A program made the position numbers and the translations under genes. The notes under the pieces were generated by a model. It was not told where the DNA came from. It searched no databases and saw only the letters and a program-made list of their open reading frames with translations. This document shows, in pieces, positions 35,071 through 44,311 of a stretch of 64,000 nucleotides of DNA. The DNA is from Acetobacteraceae bacterium. Its GTDB lineage: Bacteria; Pseudomonadota; Alphaproteobacteria; Acetobacterales; Acetobacteraceae. The number at the start of each line of letters is the position of its first letter. The first letter of the stretch is position 1. The DNA lies in the NCBI GenBank assembly GCA_003151425.1, contig PLXO01000100.1, forward strand, positions 68,415-132,414, written 5' to 3'.

Positions 35071-35931
35071 TCAGCCGCCCAGGAAGCGCTCGGTCCAGCT
35101 CTTGTAGTCGCCCTCGCGCGTCATCCGGTGCATCGTCTCGGCCGAGGCGATGCCGGTCAGGTCGGACGGCTTCGTTCCGTCACGCAGCGCCTTCAACGTC
35201 GTGTAGACAGCCTGCACAGCGGCCGAGAACGGCTGGTGGCCCTGCAGCGCGATGCGCACGCCGCGGCTGGCGAGATAGGGCTTGTCCAGCATGTCGCCGC
35301 TCAGACCGCCAAGCACGATCGGCAGCTTCACCTCGCCGGCGATCGCATCGAGCTGGGCGCGGGTGATCCGCCCGGCGAAGAACAGCGCGTCCACGCCGGC
35401 CGCTTCGTACGCCTTGGCACGCGCCACGGCATCCGCGGTGCCGGTCATCGCGGCGGCGCTGGTGCGGCCGACCACCGCGAAGCTGTTGTCCTCGCGCGCC
35501 GCCAGTGCCGCACGCATCTTGCCGACGCCTTCTTCGATCGAGATCAGCGTGGGTTTCGTTTCGCCATAGGTCCGCGGCAGCAGCGTGTCCTCGATTGAGG
35601 CGGCGGCGACGCCGGCGGTTTCCAGCTCCTGGATGGTGCGCATCACGTTCAGCGCGTTGCCGTAGCCGTGGTCGGCATCGACCAGCAGCGGCAGCTTGCC
35701 GGCGCGGTTGATGCGGTAGGCCTGTTCGGCAAACTCGGTCAGGGTCAGAACGATCAGGTCGGGCACACCGAGCACCGTGAACGATGCGATGGAGCCGGCG
35801 AACATGCCGATTTCGAAACCGAGCTCCTCGGCGATGCGCGCGGAGATCGGGTCGAAGACGGAGCCGGGGTGGACGCAGTCCGCGCCTTGCAGGACGGCCC
35901 GGAAGCGTTCGCGTCGATCGGTCCAGTGCAT
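35071..35931 (-). CDS. Isocitrate lyase/PEP mutase family, oxaloacetate decarboxylase-like
   Basis: 286 residues, TIM barrel of the PEP mutase superfamily. The metal-binding LLVDADHGYGNALNVMRTIQELE and EDTLLPRTYGE segments are present. The KxCGH loop Cys of true (methyl)isocitrate lyases is absent, which argues against PrpB. The protein fits the oxaloacetate decarboxylase subgroup described for Pseudomonas PA4872. It would cleave oxaloacetate to pyruvate and CO2 in the cytoplasm. It sits 35 bases downstream of the gamma-glutamyltransferase gene on the same strand. Confidence 0.87.
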   Translation of the reverse strand: MHWTDRRERFRAVLQGADCVHPGSVFDPISARIAEELGFEIGMFAGSIASFTVLGVPDLIVLTLTEFAEQAYRINRAGKLPLLVDADHGYGNALNVMRTIQELETAGVAAASIEDTLLPRTYGETKPTLISIEEGVGKMRAALAAREDNSFAVVGRTSAAAMTGTADAVARAKAYEAAGVDALFFAGRITRAQLDAIAGEVKLPIVLGGLSGDMLDKPYLASRGVRIALQGHQPFSAAVQAVYTTLKALRDGTKPSDLTGIASAETMHRMTREGDYKSWTERFLGG

Positions 35932-35966
35932 ATGGGTCTTCCTTCTTTACGCCGCCGTCACGGAAT

Positions 35967-37562
35967 TCACGCCGCCGCCACGAAGCCGTCGCGACGGAGA
36001 TCGCAGCCGCCGGTGAGCACGCCGGTGGCGCGGTCGATCGCGATGCCGTGCATGCCGCCGACCGCGGTTGTCCAGGGTGCGGCGGCCTCGGCCGCGTGGC
36101 CGCGCGTGCACAGGGCGGTGATGGTATCGGCCGGGATGCGCGATTCCACCTCGACCCGCCGGCCGTCCCACAGTCGGGCACGTGGCGCGTCGATCGCATC
36201 CTGCAGCATCAGGCCGAATTCGATGTGCTGGACCAGAGCCTGAGGCTGCGTCTGGCAGATCCCGTAGCTGCCGGGCGTGCCGAGCGCCAGCACCGGTTGC
36301 CCGTCCCGCGTGGCGATGCTGGGCGCCATCGGCAGAGCGAGCGGCGCGCCGGGGCGCAGCGGGTTGGTACCGCGCAGATCGACTTCACCCCAATACAGGA
36401 AGTTGTTGAGGCAGACGCCGTGTCCGGGCACCACGATACCGCAGCCGAATTTTGCCCCGAGACTCTGGGTGACGCAGACCACGTTGCCGTGCCGGTCCGC
36501 GACCGAAAAGGATGTGGTATGCTGGCCACGCGCGGACGCAGGCGCGGGCGCGATCCATTGCTCGGTCGGTCCCTCGATCGGCGTCCCGTCGCGCAGGCGT
36601 GCCCGCAGCGCCGCCACCGACGCTTCCCCCATCAGCTCGGCCAGTCGTTCCGGCGATGGATTGTTGTTGGCAATGCGCACGCCCGCCGCCAGGCGGATGG
36701 CGCGATACATCGTGTCGAGATGCTCGACGCCGTTCCGCTCCATCGCCGCCACCGCGAGCCCGTCGAGCAGCCGGAGCGTCAGCAGATACTGGAACCCCTC
36801 GCAGGGCGGCGGCAGCGTGTGGATGGTCAGGTCGCGATAGGACGCCATCAGCGGATCGAGCCAGACCGGCTGCACCGACTCCAGGTCGCCGATCGTCAGG
36901 CAGCCGCCGAGCGATTGCACATGCGCAACCAACGCCGCGCCCAGCTTGCCGCCGTACAGGTAGACCGGGCCCTCGGCGGCGATCACTTCATAGGTACGTG
37001 CCAGATCAGGCTGACGCAACACCGCCCCGAGGGCCACGCCGCCTGTTGTGTAGACCCGCGCCCAGTCCGCATGGAAATCGTGGTGGCCCTTGAATTCGGT
37101 CTCGGTGCCGCGCAGCGCGGACACATTGTAGTCCACCAGCGGAAACCCCTCGCGCGCCAGCACGATCGCGGGGGCGAACACCTCGGCGAAGGATTTGCTG
37201 CCGTGGGCGCGCACCAGCTCGCACCAGCCCGCCAGATTGCCTGGCGTCCCGGTGGCGATCGCGCCGCGCGCCAACTGGTCACGGTCGGAGAACTTCCCGG
37301 CCGGGAACGCGCTCGGCACACGCGTGATGAAGTCCAGGGTGCGCACACGGCGCTCCGCGGCGATGTAGCAGGTCGCCATGCCCATACCGGCCAGGCCGGA
37401 CATATAGGGCTCGACCACATTCAACGCCGCGGCGGTCGTCGCCGCCGCATCGAACGCGTTGCCCCCCGCGCGCAGCATTGCCGCGCCGGCATGCGCCGCC
37501 TGCGGATGTGCCGCCGCCACGATCCCGCGCAAGGAGGAAACCGTCGGTCGTCTGCCGTCCAT
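35967..37562 (-). CDS. Gamma-glutamyltransferase family protein
   Basis: 531 residues, Ntn-hydrolase fold. The auto-cleavage site and nucleophilic Thr are in GQHTTSFSVADRHGNVV (~residue 350). Other family hallmarks are GLAGMGMATCY near the N-terminus, GAPLALPMAPSI and LALGTPGSYGICQTQPQA near the C-terminus. No signal peptide is apparent at the ATG, so a cytoplasmic member, as in some bacterial GGT-like proteins, is inferred. It could hydrolyse glutathione conjugates or gamma-glutamyl amides. It lies just upstream of the oxaloacetate decarboxylase-like gene. Confidence 0.93.
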   Translation of the reverse strand: MDGRRPTVSSLRGIVAAAHPQAAHAGAAMLRAGGNAFDAAATTAAALNVVEPYMSGLAGMGMATCYIAAERRVRTLDFITRVPSAFPAGKFSDRDQLARGAIATGTPGNLAGWCELVRAHGSKSFAEVFAPAIVLAREGFPLVDYNVSALRGTETEFKGHHDFHADWARVYTTGGVALGAVLRQPDLARTYEVIAAEGPVYLYGGKLGAALVAHVQSLGGCLTIGDLESVQPVWLDPLMASYRDLTIHTLPPPCEGFQYLLTLRLLDGLAVAAMERNGVEHLDTMYRAIRLAAGVRIANNNPSPERLAELMGEASVAALRARLRDGTPIEGPTEQWIAPAPASARGQHTTSFSVADRHGNVVCVTQSLGAKFGCGIVVPGHGVCLNNFLYWGEVDLRGTNPLRPGAPLALPMAPSIATRDGQPVLALGTPGSYGICQTQPQALVQHIEFGLMLQDAIDAPRARLWDGRRVEVESRIPADTITALCTRGHAAEAAAPWTTAVGGMHGIAIDRATGVLTGGCDLRRDGFVAAA

Positions 37563-37655
37563 GACGCGTCCTTCCTGGTCGCGCCAGAGTGGGAGGCGCG
37601 CGACGTCAGGTCAAATACGGCTCAGGCCGCGATCGCCATGGGCGAGCCACGGGCA

Positions 37656-38291
37656 TTACCTGGTCATGCGACGGATCGCGATGTCGCAGAACATCTGCTG
37701 CTGCAACGCGAACCCCACAACCTCCCAGTCCTCCTGCACCACCAGTTCGTTCACCGCCGGCACGACACCATAAGGGCCACCGGTCAGATGATCGAACATG
37801 ATATAGTCGTTGAACACCATCAATCCGTGCGTCTTGAGCTTCGTCTTGGCGATGTCGATATCCCGTTTCACCTCCATGTAGCTGTGGCCTGCGTCAATGT
37901 AGAGAAGGTCGAAATAGTTGTCCGGGTACTTGGGCAGGGTTTCGTGGCTCCACCCTTCCTCCGTCACGACTTTGCAGCGGCTTCCGGCGTACTTGTCACG
38001 GTAAAAATCCAGATGCGTCTTGCCCTCGAACAATTCCAAGGTCTGGAGGCCCCAGACAGTCGGGATGGTGTGCAGGACGAACGTGTCGAATGCGACGAAT
38101 TCCGCCGGCTGGAATAGATCGATCATGAACGTCGAGAGCCAGCCGGCCGCGACGCCGACCTCGCCGATGACACTCCCCGGCGCCAGCGCGATCGCACGGA
38201 GCAGATCCAATTTGTCGCCGTACAGCCGAGCATTGCGCAAATGCCGGGCGGCGAGGGCCGGGAAATCGTGATGCGGATACGGGGCAGTCAT
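37656..38291 (-). CDS. Class I SAM-dependent methyltransferase (Methyltransf_24 type)
   Basis: 211 residues from MTAPYPHHDF. The glycine-rich motif I is SVIGEVGVAAGWLSTFMIDLF, and motif II/III is FDLLYIDAGHSYMEVKRDID, the D-x-GH pattern of the Methyltransf_24 group that includes cephalosporin hydroxylase-like and O-methyltransferase proteins. The chain GLMVFNDYIMFDHLTGGPYGVVPAVNELV follows. The gene appears less G+C-rich at third positions than its neighbours, which suggests recent acquisition. It stands alone between the GGT and CNT transporter genes. The substrate is unknown; it may modify a sugar or secreted metabolite. Confidence 0.86.
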   Translation of the reverse strand: MTAPYPHHDFPALAARHLRNARLYGDKLDLLRAIALAPGSVIGEVGVAAGWLSTFMIDLFQPAEFVAFDTFVLHTIPTVWGLQTLELFEGKTHLDFYRDKYAGSRCKVVTEEGWSHETLPKYPDNYFDLLYIDAGHSYMEVKRDIDIAKTKLKTHGLMVFNDYIMFDHLTGGPYGVVPAVNELVVQEDWEVVGFALQQQMFCDIAIRRMTR

Positions 38292-38403
38292 TTGAATGGA
38301 GCTCCCGTTTGATCGAATGGCGTGGCGGCGGTTCCGGCGCTCCACATGCCGCGTAGCAACCAGCGTAAGCGTTGGAACGGATCAACGCTTAGGCCGGTTG
38401 GTA

Positions 38404-39648
38404 TCATCCCGCGATCGCGCCCGCCACCGCGCCGCTCATGCAGGTTGCCAGCGTGCCCGACACGATCGAGCGCATGCCCAATTGCGCCACCTCGGCGCGG
38501 CGGTCCGGGATCATCATGCCGATGCCGCCGACCATGATGCCGGCGCTGCCGAAATTGGCGAAACCGCACAGCGCATAGGTCAGGATCAGCCGCGTGTGCG
38601 GGGTGAACGCATCACCCGGCAGCGCCGCGAAGTTCAGGTAGGCGACGAACTCGTTTAGTACCGTCTTGGTGCCCATCAGCACCGACGCCGCAACGGTCTC
38701 CTGCCATGGAATGCCGATCAGCCACATCACCGGGCGGAACACCCAGGAACAGATGCGCTGCAATGTCAGCGCCTCGCCGCCCCAATGCGGCAGCAGTCCC
38801 AGCCCCACGTTGACCAGCGTCACCATGGCGATCGTCACCACCAGCGTCGCGACGATGCCGACCAGCACTGGGATGCCGTCAGCGGTGCCCTTCACCAGCG
38901 CATCGATCGAACTGACCGGCGGGTGTTCCAGTACCAAGCGATCGTCATCGGCTTCGGCCGGGCCGAACGGCACCATCAGCGCCGCCACCGCGAGACCCGC
39001 CGGCGTGCTGATCACCGAGGCGATCAGGATCTGGCCCAGCGCGTCGGGAATCACGCCCGCGAGGAAACCCGCGTAGATCACCATCACCGTGCCGGCGACG
39101 CCCGCCATGCCACAGGTCATCAGCGCGAACAGCTCGCCGCGCTGCATGCGCGCGAGGTAGGGGCGCACGAGCAGCGGCGCCTCCACCATGCCGACGAAGA
39201 TGTGCACCGCGGCGCCGAGCGCCAACGCGCCGCCGATGCCCATCCAGCGCCGCAGCACCCAGGCGAAGGCGCCAGTCACGCGCTGCAACACGCCCCAATG
39301 GAACAGCAACGATGCCAGCGCGCTGATCACCAGCACGAGCGGCAGGGCCTTGAACGCCAGGATGAAGCTGGCGCCGGGCGTGGTCTCGGTGAACGGCAGC
39401 GGTGCGCCGCCGAGATAGCCGAAGACGAATCCCGTTCCGGCCTCGGTGGCGCGCTGCAACGCGTGCGCGGCGCGGTTGGCCAGCATCACCACGCTGACCG
39501 CCGGCGGAAAATCGAGCAGCAGCACCGCCAGCGCAACCTGCAGCGCCACACCGGCGATCACCGTGCGCCAGGGAATGCGCCACCGGTCCTCGCTGAGCAG
39601 CCAGGCGAGCAGCAGCAGTGCCAGCTCGCCCAGCGCGGCGTGTATCAT
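38404..39648 (-). CDS. Concentrative nucleoside transporter (NupC/CNT family)
   Basis: 414 residues with about 10 hydrophobic helices. Family landmarks are FGYLGGAPLPF, LPLVLVISALASLLFHWGVLQ, the GVLQRVTGAFAWVLRRWMG region, MVEAPLLVRPYLARM (the conserved substrate-contact (E/Q)AP loop) and GTKTVLNEFVAYLNFA / ALCGFANFGSAGIMVGG at the C-terminus. The start ATG overlaps the stop of the ThDP enzyme gene as TGATG, which fixes it. It moves nucleosides with protons or sodium across the inner membrane. Coupling to a thiamin-diphosphate enzyme suggests a different cargo, but that is inference. Confidence 0.93.
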   Translation of the reverse strand: MIHAALGELALLLLAWLLSEDRWRIPWRTVIAGVALQVALAVLLLDFPPAVSVVMLANRAAHALQRATEAGTGFVFGYLGGAPLPFTETTPGASFILAFKALPLVLVISALASLLFHWGVLQRVTGAFAWVLRRWMGIGGALALGAAVHIFVGMVEAPLLVRPYLARMQRGELFALMTCGMAGVAGTVMVIYAGFLAGVIPDALGQILIASVISTPAGLAVAALMVPFGPAEADDDRLVLEHPPVSSIDALVKGTADGIPVLVGIVATLVVTIAMVTLVNVGLGLLPHWGGEALTLQRICSWVFRPVMWLIGIPWQETVAASVLMGTKTVLNEFVAYLNFAALPGDAFTPHTRLILTYALCGFANFGSAGIMVGGIGMMIPDRRAEVAQLGMRSIVSGTLATCMSGAVAGAIAG

Positions 39649-41303
39649 CAGGCGGCACGCTGGTTGAACGGATAGTAGGCGGGGAACTCGCCGACCGCGG
39701 TCATATCGACCTCGACCATGCTGGGCCCGACATGGGCGAGCGACTTCGCCACGGTGGCGCCGAAGTCTTCGCCGCGTTCGACCTTCCAGAACGGGATGCC
39801 GGCGATGCCTGCCAGTTGTCCCAGGTCCGGTCCTTGCAGATCGGCAAAGAAACGGCGGCCGTGCTGAAACGTGTCCTGGATGCGCTTGATCACGCCGTAC
39901 CCGCGGTCGTTCATCACGATGATGCTGACGTCCAGTTTTTCCTGCGTCGCGGTCCACAGCTCGCCAACATTGAGGAAAAAGCCGCCGTCACCGGTCATAA
40001 CCACGGTCTTGCGTCCGTTTGCCGCCACCGCCGCGCCGATGCCGAGCGACAGGCCCTGGCCGATGCCGGCGCCCACCGGGAAAACGTTCTGTTGCGGCGT
40101 ATCGATCGGAAAGACGCGGTTGCCCCAGGTGGTGTTGTTCTGTGTCACGTCGCGCGCCCAGATTGCGTCCTTCGGCAGCACCGCGGCGAGCTGTTCGGGG
40201 AAGCTGCCGTAGGGGCCAAGCGTGGCGAGGAAATCCGCCCGTGCCTGCTCGCGCAGCGCGCGGAACTGCGCGGGGAAGGCGGGATCGATTTCCATGCGGC
40301 CCTCGATCCGTTCCGCCAGCGCCGCCAGGGTCGCCGCGGCGTCGGCGCAGACGAACCAGGAATTCGCGTAGGTGCGCCCGTTCGCCGTCGGATCGACATC
40401 GATCTGGATGATGTTTTGCGGGAGCTTGACCGAGAAATCTCCGGTCTCCTGCCCGCGCAGCCGCGTGCCGGCGGCCAACAGCAGGTCGACGCCCCGGTAG
40501 AACGCCTGCACCTCAGGCATGCCGTTGCCATGCAGCCCGCCCAGGTTCATCGGATGCGCGTCGGAAACGATCCCCTTGCCGTTGATGCTGTTCAGCATGC
40601 CGAAGCCGAGATCGAGCAGACGGCGCGCGGCAGGTCCGGCCGCCTTCGCGCCCGACCCGAGCCACAGCAGCGGCCGCTTCGCCGCCAGCACGCGCGAGGC
40701 CAGCTCGTCGAGCTCGGCGGCGGCGGGCAGGCGCAGCGGTGGCAGCGGCAGCACGAACGTGTCGAGCATCGCCGGGCGCTCGATCGGCGTGCGTTGGATG
40801 TCGATCGGCACCTCGACGCTGACCGGACCGGTGGGCGCGGTCAGCGCGACGACGGCGGCCGCGGTCAGCACGCCCAGCGCCTGCGGTGCCGAGCGCACGC
40901 GCCAGGCGCCCTTGCCCACCGCGCGCAACATGGCGAGCTGGTCGTGCGGATCGTGCACCGTGCCCATCTCGCGATCGACGAAGCGGGTGCTGGTCTGACC
41001 GGTGATGTGCAGCACCGGCGAGCCGGCGAAGCGCGCCTCGATCAGCCCGCCGACTGCGTTGGCCGCGCCCGGGCCGGTGCTGCTGAACATCACGCCGAGC
41101 CCACCCGAGGCGCGTGCATAGCCGTCGGCCATGTGGGTGCCGCCGAGCTCGCCGCGCGTCATGACGAAGCGGATGGCGTTGCGCCGGCCGATCGCGTCCA
41201 GCATCGGGATGTTGTGGACGGAGGCGATGCCGAAGACCGTCGTGACGCCGCAGGCGGTGAGGAACTCCGCCACGAGATCGCCCACCATATAGTCGCCCGC
41301 CAT
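39648..41303 (-). CDS. Thiamine-diphosphate-dependent enzyme (acetolactate synthase / benzoylformate decarboxylase-like)
   Basis: 551 residues with the three ThDP domains. The PYR-domain catalytic Glu is E52 (TRGELGGTHMADGYARA). The central domain has GPVSVEVPIDIQRT and LWLGSGAKAAG. The PP domain has the ThDP motif GDGGFFLNVGELWTATQEKLDVSIIVMND. The order matches IlvB-like decarboxylases, oxalyl-CoA decarboxylases and related enzymes. No regulatory IlvH gene is adjacent. Its stop is overlapped by a CNT transporter gene, so transport and decarboxylation of a related compound may be linked, by inference. Substrate not assignable. Confidence 0.92.
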   Translation of the reverse strand: MAGDYMVGDLVAEFLTACGVTTVFGIASVHNIPMLDAIGRRNAIRFVMTRGELGGTHMADGYARASGGLGVMFSSTGPGAANAVGGLIEARFAGSPVLHITGQTSTRFVDREMGTVHDPHDQLAMLRAVGKGAWRVRSAPQALGVLTAAAVVALTAPTGPVSVEVPIDIQRTPIERPAMLDTFVLPLPPLRLPAAAELDELASRVLAAKRPLLWLGSGAKAAGPAARRLLDLGFGMLNSINGKGIVSDAHPMNLGGLHGNGMPEVQAFYRGVDLLLAAGTRLRGQETGDFSVKLPQNIIQIDVDPTANGRTYANSWFVCADAAATLAALAERIEGRMEIDPAFPAQFRALREQARADFLATLGPYGSFPEQLAAVLPKDAIWARDVTQNNTTWGNRVFPIDTPQQNVFPVGAGIGQGLSLGIGAAVAANGRKTVVMTGDGGFFLNVGELWTATQEKLDVSIIVMNDRGYGVIKRIQDTFQHGRRFFADLQGPDLGQLAGIAGIPFWKVERGEDFGATVAKSLAHVGPSMVEVDMTAVGEFPAYYPFNQRAA

Positions 41304-41427
41304 GCCAGCCTCCGTTGGTTCGCGCGAGGCTGAAACAGCGTTTCGACGCGGTCAACCGGGATCGCTGGCCCATGTCGGGCGCGGGTGGTATACGGCAGCC
41401 TTGATTTTGACATCACTCAGGTCAATC

Positions 41428-42126
41428 GTGAACAGAGGTCCGCTGAACGCGCAGAGGCCAGACGCGGCGCCCAGGCTGATCGACCGGCGCGCCGTGCTGC
41501 TGACGGCCGGGGCCGCCCTGGTCGCACGTCCCGCCGCCGCCGCGCTGCCGGTGCCGACAGGCGACGCCCTGACCTTCCGCATGATGCGATTCGGCAATCA
41601 GATCGGCACGCACGTGGTGACCTTCCAGCAAGCTGGCGACGTGCTGACCGTGCGGATCGTGGTTGATGTGCTGGTGACCTTCGCCTCGATCCCGCTCGCC
41701 CGCTACGCACACCGCGGCGTCGAGACCTGGCATGGCACGACGCTGGTTGAAGTGGTGGGGAACACCGACAAGAACGGCAGGGTGCAATGGATGCACGCCC
41801 AACGCACCGATGACGGGCTGGTGGTTCTCGGCAGCCAGACCAAACGCTATGTCGCCCCGGCCTCCGCGATCCCCAGCAGCTACTGGGACAAGCGGATGCT
41901 GGATGGGCCGATGATCAGTCTGGAGGACGGCGTCCTGCTGTCGCCGAAAGTCGCCGATCTGCGAATGGACAGCATCCGGCTCGCCTCCGGCCGCTTGATC
42001 GCGGCGGACCACTACAATCTCAGCGGCGCGTTCGACGTGGACCTCTGGTACGATGAGACCCAGACCTGGGCAGGCATGGCACTGACCGTCGTGGACGGGT
42101 CCGAGATCCGCTACGAGCGTCTTTGA
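41428..42126 (+). CDS. DUF6134 protein with Tat-like signal
   Basis: 232 residues from a GTG. An N-terminal DRRAVLLTAGAALVARPAAA (~20-38) is a Tat-type signal peptide ending at an Ala-rich cleavage site. The mature part, LTFRMMRFGNQIGTHVVTFQQAG followed by RIVVDVLVTFASIPLARYAHRGVETWHGTTLVEV, matches DUF6134 from alphaproteobacteria, all beta-rich and of unknown function. It is expected in the periplasm. It stands between a divergent ThDP enzyme gene and a palindromic repeat; the longer ORF of the track has no support at its start. Confidence 0.8.
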   Translation: MNRGPLNAQRPDAAPRLIDRRAVLLTAGAALVARPAAAALPVPTGDALTFRMMRFGNQIGTHVVTFQQAGDVLTVRIVVDVLVTFASIPLARYAHRGVETWHGTTLVEVVGNTDKNGRVQWMHAQRTDDGLVVLGSQTKRYVAPASAIPSSYWDKRMLDGPMISLEDGVLLSPKVADLRMDSIRLASGRLIAADHYNLSGAFDVDLWYDETQTWAGMALTVVDGSEIRYERL

Positions 42127-42161
42127 ATTAGAACGTCTTCATCGCGACTGGCATCGCCGTC

Positions 42162-42310
42162 GTACACCTCTCCCGCTCTCGGCGGACTTGGGCCGCAAAG
42201 AGCGGACCAAGGTCGCGAGCCCTTGCGACGCGGGTGAGGGTCGTGCCGCACCACCCTCACACCCGTCTCGCTACGCTCGCCGACCTCCCGCAAGCGCGGG
42301 CGAGGTGTAC
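42162..42310. repeat. Large intergenic palindrome, family D copy 1
   Basis: The outer arms GTACACCTC and GAGGTGTAC pair; the inside holds GGACTTGGGCCGCAAAGAGC, GGTGAGGGTCGTGCCGCACC and further complementary G/C-rich blocks. A longer relative lies at 60.9 kb and shares the TTGGGCCGC and GAGCGGACCAAGG words. It lies 38 bases after the DUF6134 stop and 50 bases before the PhyH gene. Confidence 0.82.
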
Positions 42311-42359
42311 GTGAGGCTTGGCGGTTGCCGCGCACGCGGACGCGCGCCATGCTGCGGCG

Positions 42360-43262
42360 ATGGATCAGATAGCACCAGCTTCGGCAACCCTGCCTCGGTT
42401 CACTGCAACGGAAATCGCGCAGTACCGGCGCGACGGCTACGTCGTGGCGCGCGGCATCATGGGGCCGCGTTCGGTTGCCGCGTGCAACGCAGCGCTGAGC
42501 GATCTCGCCACCGGACATCTGCCGGCGCGCGACACCGTGCTGATGTACGAGAGCGGTCATGATCCGGCGACACTGCCGCCGGAGCAGCGCGAATTCGCCA
42601 TCCGCAAATACATGGATTTCGTGCCCGCCGCGCCGGCGCTGGAGATGGCGGCGATGAACCGCCGGCTGCACGCGCTGCTGGATCAGTTGCTCGGCGACGG
42701 CCGCGTGCTGTTCCAGGAAATGGCGCTGGTGAAACCGCCGCACATCGGCTCGGAGAAGCCGTGGCACCAGGATGCCGCGTATTTCCGGCTGACCGATCCG
42801 GGGCTGATCGTCGGCGTGTGGATCGCGCTGGACGCCGCGCTGCGCGAGAACGGCTGCATGGAGCTGGTGCCCGGCTCGCACCTGGATGGCGCGATGCCGC
42901 ACCAGCATGAGAATGATTTCAACCGCTGCCGCATCATCCCGCAACACGTGCGCGCGGCGGAGCGCATCGCGATCGAGATGCAGCCCGGCGACGCGCTGAT
43001 CTTCCATTCGCTGTTGCACCATTACACCGCGCCGAATGCCTCGCCGCTGCGCCGGCGGGCCGTGCAGTTCCACTATCACCAGATCGGCGCCGTGTGGGGC
43101 GAGCTGGCCGCGCATCAGCGGCTGTTTCATTTTCCCGACGGCAGCTACGCCGGCTGCACGGTACCGCACGCGCCTGAGCCGCACGATCCGGCAAAGCCCA
43201 GTGGCTACACCTACCGCGCCGGGCTCGAGCGGCCGATCTTGCCGGTCGATCCGCTCGATTGA
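42360..43262 (+). CDS. Phytanoyl-CoA dioxygenase family protein (PhyH)
   Basis: 300 residues from MDQIAPASATLPRF. The iron-binding motif is H136-x-D138 (PWHQDAAYF), and the distal histidine lies in GDALIFHSLLHHYTAPN (H216/H221). MELVPGSHLDGAMP is the family's conserved 'xPGSH' segment. PhyH proteins are Fe(II)/2-oxoglutarate hydroxylases acting on lipids or natural products. The next gene, a glycosyltransferase, starts five bases after its stop, so cotranscription is likely. A role in modifying a small molecule or glycan is inferred from that context. Confidence 0.91.
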   Translation: MDQIAPASATLPRFTATEIAQYRRDGYVVARGIMGPRSVAACNAALSDLATGHLPARDTVLMYESGHDPATLPPEQREFAIRKYMDFVPAAPALEMAAMNRRLHALLDQLLGDGRVLFQEMALVKPPHIGSEKPWHQDAAYFRLTDPGLIVGVWIALDAALRENGCMELVPGSHLDGAMPHQHENDFNRCRIIPQHVRAAERIAIEMQPGDALIFHSLLHHYTAPNASPLRRRAVQFHYHQIGAVWGELAAHQRLFHFPDGSYAGCTVPHAPEPHDPAKPSGYTYRAGLERPILPVDPLD

Positions 43263-43267
43263 GCGCG

Positions 43268-44311
43268 ATGCACCTCGCGCTGATCGTCCCGGCACCGTTC
43301 GAAACCGTCTCCGGCGGCTATGCCTATGACCGGCGCATCGTCGCTGGACTGCGTGCGGCCGGGCACCAGGTTGACGTCATCGAACTGGCTGGCACACATC
43401 CGCTAGCCGACGAATTTACCCGCGACGCCGCCTGCATCGCGTTCGACGCGCTGGCCGAAACCGCCCGGCCGTTGCTCGACGGATTGGCGCTGCCGGCGTT
43501 CGCGGGCATGGACGACGCGCTCGCCGCCCGCGGGGCGATGGCGCTCGTCCACCACCCGACCGCGCTGGAGACCGGCTACAGCGAGGACGATCGCGCCCGG
43601 CTGCGCGGCATCGAGCAGCGTCTGCTGCCACGCCTCGCGCGTGTGATCGTCACCAGCGATCCGACCGCGGAACGGCTAAGCAGCGAGTTCGCCGTCCCGC
43701 GCCCGCGCATTGCCGTGGTGATGCCGGGCACCGATGACGCACCGCGCAGCTCTGGGTCCGGCGGGCCGACCTGCGAGATCCTGTCGATCGGCGCGCTGGT
43801 GCCGCGCAAAGGGCACGACCTGCTACTGCGCGCGCTGGCACGGCTGTTCGATCTCGACTGGCACCTGACCATCGTCGGCTCGCCGGCGCGCGATCAGACA
43901 CACGCCGATGCACTTATCGCGCTGGCGGCGGAGCTCGGCATCGCGCCGCGCGTTCGTTTCGCCGGCGAGGTGGGCGACGCCGCGCTGCAGGCGCTGTGGC
44001 ACGGCGCGGATCTGTTCGCGCTGGCCTCGCACTGGGAAGGCTACGGCATGGCGATCGCCGAGGCGTTGAAGCGCGGCGTGCCGGTCGCGGTGACCGCCGT
44101 CGGCATCGCGCCCACGCTGGTGACGCCGGAGAATGGCATCATGGTGCAGCCGGGTGATCGCGACACATTGTCGAAGGCGCTGCGGCGCGTGATCTTCGGC
44201 GCCGACCTGCGCTGCGACGTCGCGGAGGCAGCCTGGCAGACAGGTCGACAACTGCCGTCATGGGACGAGCAATCGCGCGCCTTCGCCGCGGCGCTGCTGT
44301 CGAAGGACTGA
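43268..44311 (+). CDS. GT4-family glycosyltransferase
   Basis: 347 residues, GT-B fold. The N-terminal half starts MHLALIVPAPFETVSGGYAYDRRIVAGL (glycine-rich acceptor loop). The donor-binding half has ILSIGALVPRKGHDLLLRAL and the E-x7-E motif in SHWEGYGMAIAEALKRGVPVAVT, the signature of retaining GT4 enzymes. An upstream TTG could add three residues, but the ATG is preferred. Cytoplasmic; sugar donor and acceptor are unknown. It is followed by a minisatellite and then by the otnK gene; the stop codon lies inside the first repeat unit. Confidence 0.92.
   Translation: MHLALIVPAPFETVSGGYAYDRRIVAGLRAAGHQVDVIELAGTHPLADEFTRDAACIAFDALAETARPLLDGLALPAFAGMDDALAARGAMALVHHPTALETGYSEDDRARLRGIEQRLLPRLARVIVTSDPTAERLSSEFAVPRPRIAVVMPGTDDAPRSSGSGGPTCEILSIGALVPRKGHDLLLRALARLFDLDWHLTIVGSPARDQTHADALIALAAELGIAPRVRFAGEVGDAALQALWHGADLFALASHWEGYGMAIAEALKRGVPVAVTAVGIAPTLVTPENGIMVQPGDRDTLSKALRRVIFGADLRCDVAEAAWQTGRQLPSWDEQSRAFAAALLSKD

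Noticed and set aside
35071-35931. PrpB (2-methylisocitrate lyase) as product
   Set aside because: The KRCGH catalytic Cys motif is absent and the LLPRTYGE segment fits the oxaloacetate decarboxylase subgroup.
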